From: Acidobacteriota bacterium
GTDB lineage: Bacteria > Acidobacteriota > Blastocatellia > UBA7656
NCBI GenBank assembly: GCA_040754075.1
Contig: JBFMDH010000004.1
Location: 248,001-312,000, forward strand
Direction of reading: 5' to 3'
DNA: 64,000 nt
A program made the position numbers and the translations under genes. Of this stretch, positions 58,840 through 64,000 are shown in pieces; within the stretch, counting starts at the first letter, position 1, and each line of letters starts with the position of its first letter. A model generated the notes under the pieces. The model made no database searches. It was not told the origin of the DNA and saw only the letters and a list, made by a program, of their open reading frames with translations.

Positions 58840-59610
58840 ATGACCAATCAAATCGAAACCAAAGAATCGTTCAAACTGGTGATGCTGGCTTCGGTCTTCA
58901 CTTTGATTTTATGGTTCATTCCTTTTGCCGAAGTTATCACCTATCCCGTCAGATTATTCGTCACCTTCATTCACGAAGCCGGACATGCGCTCGCCACGGT
59001 TCTCTCGCTTGGCAGTGTTCATCAGATAGAGCTTTATACGGATGGCAGCGGCGTAACCGAAACGATGGGCGGCATGCGTTTGTTGATTTCCAGCGCCGGT
59101 TATTTGAGCACGATATTTTTTGGCGCAGGAATATTGCTTTTGCTTCGCAAACAAAAGTACGCCAAACCCCTGGCGTTGATAACGGCGGCATTATTGGTCA
59201 TGGTCACGGTTCTCTGGGGCGGCAATATTTTAGCCTGGGCAGTCGGCATGATTTTAGGCGGCGCTCTGCTTGGTTTGGCATTTAAAGGCAAACCCGGCGT
59301 CGCCCATTTCGTGATGAGTTTTCTCGGCGTGCAATCGATTCTGAATGCGCTTTATGATTTGCGTACCTTACTCTATTTGTCAGCCTTTACCAAAGAATCA
59401 ACCGATGCGGCAAATATGTCTATAGCGACCGGAGGGTTCATTCCACCGATATTCTGGGCGCTCGGTTGGTCATTGATTTCCGTTGTGATGCTGGCGTTGA
59501 CGGTGATGGTCTATTATCGCAGCATCAACCATCGCGCGGCGCTTGACCCGGTAAAAATACCGCAACTCTTACCGGACGATTTCAACAAAGTGTTCGATAA
59601 AAAATTGTAG
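58840..59610 (+). CDS. M50-type membrane metallopeptidase, 256 aa
   Basis: Several membrane helices are present. LFVTFIHEAGHALATVLSLG holds the HExxH zinc site (HEAGH) of site-2-type proteases. FGGxD-type ligand: the GGMRLLISSAGY segment follows the beta-rich part as in the M50B group. The ATG at 58840 is favoured over the frame to 58744, which overlaps the MFS gene. It may cut membrane-bound regulators. Confidence 0.75.
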   Translation: MTNQIETKESFKLVMLASVFTLILWFIPFAEVITYPVRLFVTFIHEAGHALATVLSLGSVHQIELYTDGSGVTETMGGMRLLISSAGYLSTIFFGAGILLLLRKQKYAKPLALITAALLVMVTVLWGGNILAWAVGMILGGALLGLAFKGKPGVAHFVMSFLGVQSILNALYDLRTLLYLSAFTKESTDAANMSIATGGFIPPIFWALGWSLISVVMLALTVMVYYRSINHRAALDPVKIPQLLPDDFNKVFDKKL

Positions 59611-59651
59611 CGCGTGTTTATCGCTTCACTACCGTTTCAACAAGTGTTCGC

Positions 59652-61601
59652 TTATTCTTCGATGGCTTCTTCATCCAGCAATTCTCTCACTTTTTTACTG
59701 AGTGACGCGGGCGTAAACGGTTTTTCCAGAAAAGCGATATTCGGTTCAAGGATGCCATGACTGACAATCGTCCGGTCGGTGTAACCTGACATATAGAGAA
59801 TTTTTTTGTCATATCCCATTGCCCGCAACTGCTCAACCAAATCACTGCCGCTAAGACCGGGCAAGACCACATCGGTTATGACCATCTCAATTGCATCCTG
59901 ATGTATCTGGCAAAGGTTAATCGCCTCAATGCCATTGCTGGCTTCGATCACCGTGTAGCCATTCATTTCGAGGATTTGACGCGCCAATGTCCGAACCGCT
60001 TCTTCATCTTCAATCAGCAAGAGGGTTTCCGACCCGCCGTGCGGGGTACTTGCCGCTTGCTGCGCATCATTTATTTCAAGCTTTTGATTGATGCTTGGCA
60101 AATAAACTTTAAAGGTCGTGCCCTGATTCAGCTCACTGTAAATCCAGATGTTGCCGCCGCTTTGTTTGACAATGCCATAAACCGTGGATAAGCCGAGTCC
60201 CGTGCCTTTGCCAAATTCTTTGGTGGTATAAAACGGTTCAAAAATACGGGATTGTGTTTCTTTATCCATGCCGATGCCGGTGTCGCTCACCGCCAGCAGA
60301 ACATAGGGACCGGGTTTGATGGTCACATGGTCGCTGGCATAGGTTTCATCCAAATGGATATTGGCGGTTTCAATGGTTAATTTGCCACCTTGCGGCATCG
60401 CATCGCGGGCATTGACTGCCAGATTCATAATGATTTGTTCCATTTGTCTGGGGTCAGCTTTAACGGAATCGAGTTGCGGGTCGGGGATAACTGAAAAATC
60501 AATATCTTCACCAATCAACCGCCGCAACATCTTTTCAATATCATCAATGACCGCATTCAGGTTGATGACTTTGGGTTGCAGCACTTGTTTGCGACTGAAC
60601 GCGAGGAGTTGCCCGGTCAATTCGGCAGCCCGTTTCCCGGCTTTTTCAACTTCGGCAATTTTTAAATAAATCGGGTCATTATCCTGGAGTTGATCCATCA
60701 CCAGTTGGCTGTAACCGATGATCGCGGTGAGCAGATTGTTGAAATCATGAGCGATGCCACCAGCCAGTCTCCCAATCGCCTCCATTTTTTGCGCTTGAAT
60801 CAATTGTTCCTGAGTATCGCGCAGCAAACCTTCGGTGCGCTGTCTTTCACTTAAATCGCGAAAGACGATGACCACCCCTGTCGGATTGCGGGATTCGTCG
60901 CGCAGACAGGCGGCGGAATAATCAATCGGAATTTTTTCGGCTTTGCGGTTGAGTAGAAAAACATTCCCCGATATGTCGGTGACAATGCCACTCGTCAAGG
61001 TGGTGCTAATCGGGTCAATCAGTTGTTCATAATCATTTGCCGAGAGCATTTGAAAAACTTCTTTGGCTTGTCTGCCGATGGCTTCTCTAGCGCCCCAACC
61101 GGTTACCCACTCGGCTACCGGATTGAGGAAGGTGACCAGGGTTTCTCTGTCAGTGGCAATCACGCCATCGGCAATTCCGCGCATGGAAGCGGCAAACCAG
61201 TTTTCAATATTGCGCTGTTTAATTTCGGCTTCGTGTTTATAAAGCGCCATTTCGATATTGGCGCGCAGTTCGCGTTCGGAAAAGGGTTTGACGATGTAGC
61301 CAAAAGGTTCGGTGATTCTGGCGCGTTGCAAAGTCGTGTCATCGGTATAGGCGGTTAAATAGATAACCGGAATTGACCAGCGGCGGCGAATTTTCGCGGC
61401 GGTTTCAATGCCATCCAAATCGCCTTTTATGACAATATCCATCAGCACCAGATCGGGTTCGGTTTCTTCGATAAGCGCAATGGCTTCGCGTCCCGATGAG
61501 GCAATTCCGGTGACCTCATAACCGAGCAACGTGAGGCGGGCTTCCAATTCTCTGGCGATAATAATTTCATCATCAACAATCAAGATTTTTTTAGGTATCA
61601 T
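59652..61601 (-). CDS. Hybrid sensor kinase (REC-PAS-HisKA-HATPase-REC), 649 aa
   Basis: An N-terminal receiver domain (ILIVDDEIIIARELEARL; PDLVLMDIVIKGDLDGIE; VKPFSERELRANIE) is followed by a PAS domain (VIATDRETLVTFLNPVAEWV), a His box (LAGGIAHDFNNLLTAIIGYS), an HATPase (VSDTGIGMDKETQSRIFEPF) and a C-terminal receiver (MVITDVVLPGLSGSDLVEQL). It is five bases from the upstream kinase gene, with GGGGAT before its ATG, so the two form an operon. The signal is unknown. Confidence 0.92.
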   Translation of the reverse strand: MIPKKILIVDDEIIIARELEARLTLLGYEVTGIASSGREAIALIEETEPDLVLMDIVIKGDLDGIETAAKIRRRWSIPVIYLTAYTDDTTLQRARITEPFGYIVKPFSERELRANIEMALYKHEAEIKQRNIENWFAASMRGIADGVIATDRETLVTFLNPVAEWVTGWGAREAIGRQAKEVFQMLSANDYEQLIDPISTTLTSGIVTDISGNVFLLNRKAEKIPIDYSAACLRDESRNPTGVVIVFRDLSERQRTEGLLRDTQEQLIQAQKMEAIGRLAGGIAHDFNNLLTAIIGYSQLVMDQLQDNDPIYLKIAEVEKAGKRAAELTGQLLAFSRKQVLQPKVINLNAVIDDIEKMLRRLIGEDIDFSVIPDPQLDSVKADPRQMEQIIMNLAVNARDAMPQGGKLTIETANIHLDETYASDHVTIKPGPYVLLAVSDTGIGMDKETQSRIFEPFYTTKEFGKGTGLGLSTVYGIVKQSGGNIWIYSELNQGTTFKVYLPSINQKLEINDAQQAASTPHGGSETLLLIEDEEAVRTLARQILEMNGYTVIEASNGIEAINLCQIHQDAIEMVITDVVLPGLSGSDLVEQLRAMGYDKKILYMSGYTDRTIVSHGILEPNIAFLEKPFTPASLSKKVRELLDEEAIEE

Positions 61602-61606
61602 CGAAA

Positions 61607-63088
61607 CTATCCCCTTTCTTTATACTGCAACTCACCGAAGGTAATTTGAAATCGAGTCTTGGGTTGATTGAATACCTCAATCTTGCCTTCGAGTTGTTTG
61701 GTTAAATCCATCACCAGTTTGAGTCCCAGAGAGCGGGTCTTTTTCCAGTCGAGATTGGCAGGCAATCCCACCCCATTGTCACTAATGGATAGGCTGAATT
61801 GCTTATCGCCGAGCGGATGCAAATCAACCCAGATTTCTCCCGGTTGATTATTGGGAAAGGCGTGTTTGAGGGCATTCGAGATTAACTCGTTAATAATGAG
61901 TCCAAGCGGAATGGCGGTGTCGATTCCCAGATGAATGGTTTCCAGGTCGGTATGAACCGCGAGTCCTTCGTGCAGTCCACTATAGGTGCGAAAAATATCC
62001 ACCAGCAGGTCGCGAACATAACCTGCAAAATCAAGCTTCTCGATATTATCCGAACGGTAGAGTTTTTCATGAATCAAGGCAATGGATTTGACGCGCGTTT
62101 GACTCTCGCGCAAAATTTCGAGGGTCGCCGTATCATTGACATAAGCCGATTGCAGGTAGAGCAGAGATGAAATGACCTGTAAATTATTTTTAATCCGATG
62201 ATGCAGCTCTTTTTGATGAACCTCTTTCAGATGCATCTCTCGCCGCATAGCTTCCTGAACTTTCAGTTCAGCCGTTTTTCGTTCGGTGATGTCGCGAACC
62301 ACTGCCAGCACGACCCGGTCGAATTCCATCTGCACAGGACTGAGCATGACATCAACAGGAAATTCTGTGCCGTCTTTACGTTTGCCATAAAGTTCCAATC
62401 CCGCGCCCATCGTTCGCGTGAGCGGCGCGTTGAGAAAGCCTGAGCGATGACCGATATGTTTTGCAGTAAAGCGGTCGGGAATGAGAATTTCAATCGGCTG
62501 GTTTATCAACTCGTTTCTGGTGAAGCCAAACATCTCTTCGGTTTGGGCATTCGCGCGGGTGATGCAGCCATTCTTACCGATAACGATGATGGCATCAGGG
62601 GCGAATTCAAACAGGCGGGAAAAAATTTCCTGGGCTTCGCGCGCCTGGGCTTCGACAAATTTGTGTTCGGTAATATCACGAACCGCCGCAAGAATCATTC
62701 TGCCGTTTTCGCTTTCAATCGGACTGAGCGAGATGTCAACCGGAAATTCCGAACCGTCTTTACGCTGCGCATAAAGGTCGAGGGCTTCGCCCATTGGACG
62801 AACATGCGGAGCGCCGAGATATTGATTGCGCTGATTGATATGGCGATTGCTGAACCGTTCGGGGATGAGGCATTCGACGGGCTGTCCGATGAGTTCATGG
62901 CGACTGAATCCGAACATCTGTTCAGCCCGAGCATTGACCTGATTGATCAATCCGTTTTTATCAACAACGACAATCCCATCGGGGGCAAATTCAAAAAGTT
63001 GTTGAAAAATTTTTTCGTGGTCTGGGCTGGCTCCTTTATTAATGGACGATGGAGCAGAAATGTCAACTAGGTCTTCATTCAAACGCAT
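61607..63088 (-). CDS. PAS-PAS-HisKA_2 sensor kinase, 493 aa
   Basis: Two tandem PAS domains are close copies of one another (FEFAPDGIVVVDKNGLINQV and FEFAPDAIIVIGKNGCITRA), showing an internal duplication. A HisKA_2 box (QKELHHRIKNNLQVISSLLY) and an HATPase (HATPase N box LGLIINELISNALKHAFPNN) follow. The kinase shares an operon with the hybrid kinase downstream. Cytoplasmic; no membrane helix is seen. Confidence 0.92.
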   Translation of the reverse strand: MRLNEDLVDISAPSSINKGASPDHEKIFQQLFEFAPDGIVVVDKNGLINQVNARAEQMFGFSRHELIGQPVECLIPERFSNRHINQRNQYLGAPHVRPMGEALDLYAQRKDGSEFPVDISLSPIESENGRMILAAVRDITEHKFVEAQAREAQEIFSRLFEFAPDAIIVIGKNGCITRANAQTEEMFGFTRNELINQPIEILIPDRFTAKHIGHRSGFLNAPLTRTMGAGLELYGKRKDGTEFPVDVMLSPVQMEFDRVVLAVVRDITERKTAELKVQEAMRREMHLKEVHQKELHHRIKNNLQVISSLLYLQSAYVNDTATLEILRESQTRVKSIALIHEKLYRSDNIEKLDFAGYVRDLLVDIFRTYSGLHEGLAVHTDLETIHLGIDTAIPLGLIINELISNALKHAFPNNQPGEIWVDLHPLGDKQFSLSISDNGVGLPANLDWKKTRSLGLKLVMDLTKQLEGKIEVFNQPKTRFQITFGELQYKERG

Positions 63089-63378
63089 GGTGATTTAGCT
63101 CCGGGAAAATTTTTTATTATTTATTTTCTCAAGGAGACGCTTTCCCAAAACCCTGCGCCGCATGTGGTACGTTTAAATGTTCACTTCGATTAAAATTCGA
63201 GGTGAGGTGCTAGATTTCCTGGCACATAGACTAACTCTTTTTAATCGCTTCTACCAGAAGTTTTTTTCTTTTATTCAGCCTTGCCGGTAATTATTCAAGA
63301 ATAAAACGAGCGCGTCGGCGGGTGAACAAGCGTCACCCGCGCAACCTTCGTAATTTCTTTTTAATTTTTCTTTGAGGT

Positions 63379-64000
63379 TTAAAATTTGCCGAACAGGTGA
63401 CCCATCGAGCGAAAGATGTCTGTATAAAAATTACCGCCGATTTCTCTGACAATTTCAAAGGGCAAACCGGGTGCGCCAAAAAACGGGCGCAATGTCCACG
63501 CCAATTGCGTGCCAACAAAAGCAAACAGCAGTAACCAGAATCGCAGAAACATGCGCCGCGCCTTGATCATTTGGACATTGTCTTCGGAAAGTTGAACGTA
63601 CATGCGATTGAAAAACAGCACGCCCAGCAGACCTGAAACCGAGAAAAAGGAAACATTGAGAATTTTGAAAAATTGATAATTGTGCGTTGTCACAATGAAA
63701 AAGAGGGTAATCGGCGCAAACCCAACCAGTGCCAGCCCGATAATCGCGCTGCCGGTAGACAGCAACACAAAGGTCTGTAAAACGGAGCGCTTGGAGCCGA
63801 AAAATGAACTGAAAATAAATAATGTCGGCATGCAGATGGCGCTCGTCAGCAAAAATAAAATCGGCAGTTTTAAACAGGATGAAAGGGCTTGCAGCAAACT
63901 ATGCTGACTGCCGATGATTGCGCCATAAATTCCAAATGAGACAGCCGCAATCAGATTGAGGTCAATCAATTTTCTTTTTAAGTCGCTGCCTTCGGCAATC
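63379..64000 (-). CDS. Multi-span membrane protein, 5' end beyond the window
   Basis: At least five hydrophobic helices (LPILFLLTSAICMPTLFIFS, LLSTGSAIIGLALVGFAPIT, FLRFWLLLFAFVGTQLAWTL) are followed by a C-terminal FFGAPGLPFEIVREIGG. The frame stays open to base 64,000, reading ...IAEGSDLKRKLID before the first printed TTG, so the N-terminus is missing. The Yip1-like or actin-binding-WH2-labelled membrane proteins of Acidobacteriota look similar. Function unknown. Confidence 0.7.
   Translation of the reverse strand, partial: IAEGSDLKRKLIDLNLIAAVSFGIYGAIIGSQHSLLQALSSCLKLPILFLLTSAICMPTLFIFSSFFGSKRSVLQTFVLLSTGSAIIGLALVGFAPITLFFIVTTHNYQFFKILNVSFFSVSGLLGVLFFNRMYVQLSEDNVQMIKARRMFLRFWLLLFAFVGTQLAWTLRPFFGAPGLPFEIVREIGGNFYTDIFRSMGHLFGKF

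Overview
The window joins two unlike stretches of DNA. Positions 1 to about 40,520 are AT-richer and carry a tailed-phage genome, read here as an integrated prophage. Positions from about 43,700 to the end are an ordinary bacterial chromosome whose gene set points to the Acidobacteriota, perhaps Blastocatellia-like: a 1154-residue Oar-type TonB-dependent receptor with an N-terminal carboxypeptidase-regulatory-like domain, GH144 and GH3 glucanases, and dispersed 'cgcagagacgcagagg' type repeats. The taxonomic call is inference from gene content only. Between the two lies a 3-kb low-GC block (40.5-43.6 kb) with a MITE-like palindrome, a HEPN-motif protein and a DUF4238 protein.

The junction is a 3' half of a tRNA-Asp(GTC) gene at 40,478-40,523, the displaced tRNA end left when an element integrates into a tRNA gene. 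The intact tRNA and the integrase are not in the window, so the prophage continues beyond base 1.

Phage layout. 0-4.1 kb: an HNH/AP2 endonuclease, small proteins, an RHH regulator, a roughly 0.9-1 kb non-coding region that folds into many perfect helices (candidate giant structured RNA), and an XRE/BRO-like regulatory pair. 4.1-7.8 kb: a lipoprotein moron, a RibD-like deaminase fusion, and an early operon ending in an SSB-like protein. 7.9-10 kb: a type II restriction-modification pair. 10-11.6 kb: small accessory genes (HNH-like, DUF2958). 11.6-13.3 kb: holin-like proteins flanking a papain-like protease. 13.4-31.9 kb: the late structural operon on the minus strand (small and large terminase, portal, scaffold, P22-like coat, beta-helix and LamG fibres, head-tail adaptor, tail hub, M23-like virion protein), with podovirus-like content. 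32.0-35.1 kb: a divergent plus-strand operon of very small, overlapping genes plus a lysozyme-like protein. 36-40.1 kb: a VirD4/HerA-type ATPase overlapping out of frame with a replication-relaxation (PF13814-type) protein, coiled-coil and membrane proteins, and a GH16 glycosidase next to the attachment site.

Control. A DnaA-box-like 15-mer (CCCTGTGGACAACTC and variants) recurs in the prophage's intergenic regions, at several sites beside a CATTGACAG -35 element. Several leaders contain perfect long-range complementarity consistent with pseudoknots, including one before the scaffold/coat genes. Many late genes start at CATATG without a Shine-Dalgarno sequence.

Chromosome. moeA-moaC (molybdenum cofactor) followed by a CheR-like methyltransferase; then GH144, GH3, a TPR lipoprotein-like gene, TonB receptor, LacI regulator with a matching operator, and an MFS transporter, together resembling a glucan-use locus (possibly beta-1,2-glucan); then an M50-type membrane protease, two sensor kinases and a truncated membrane protein at the window edge.
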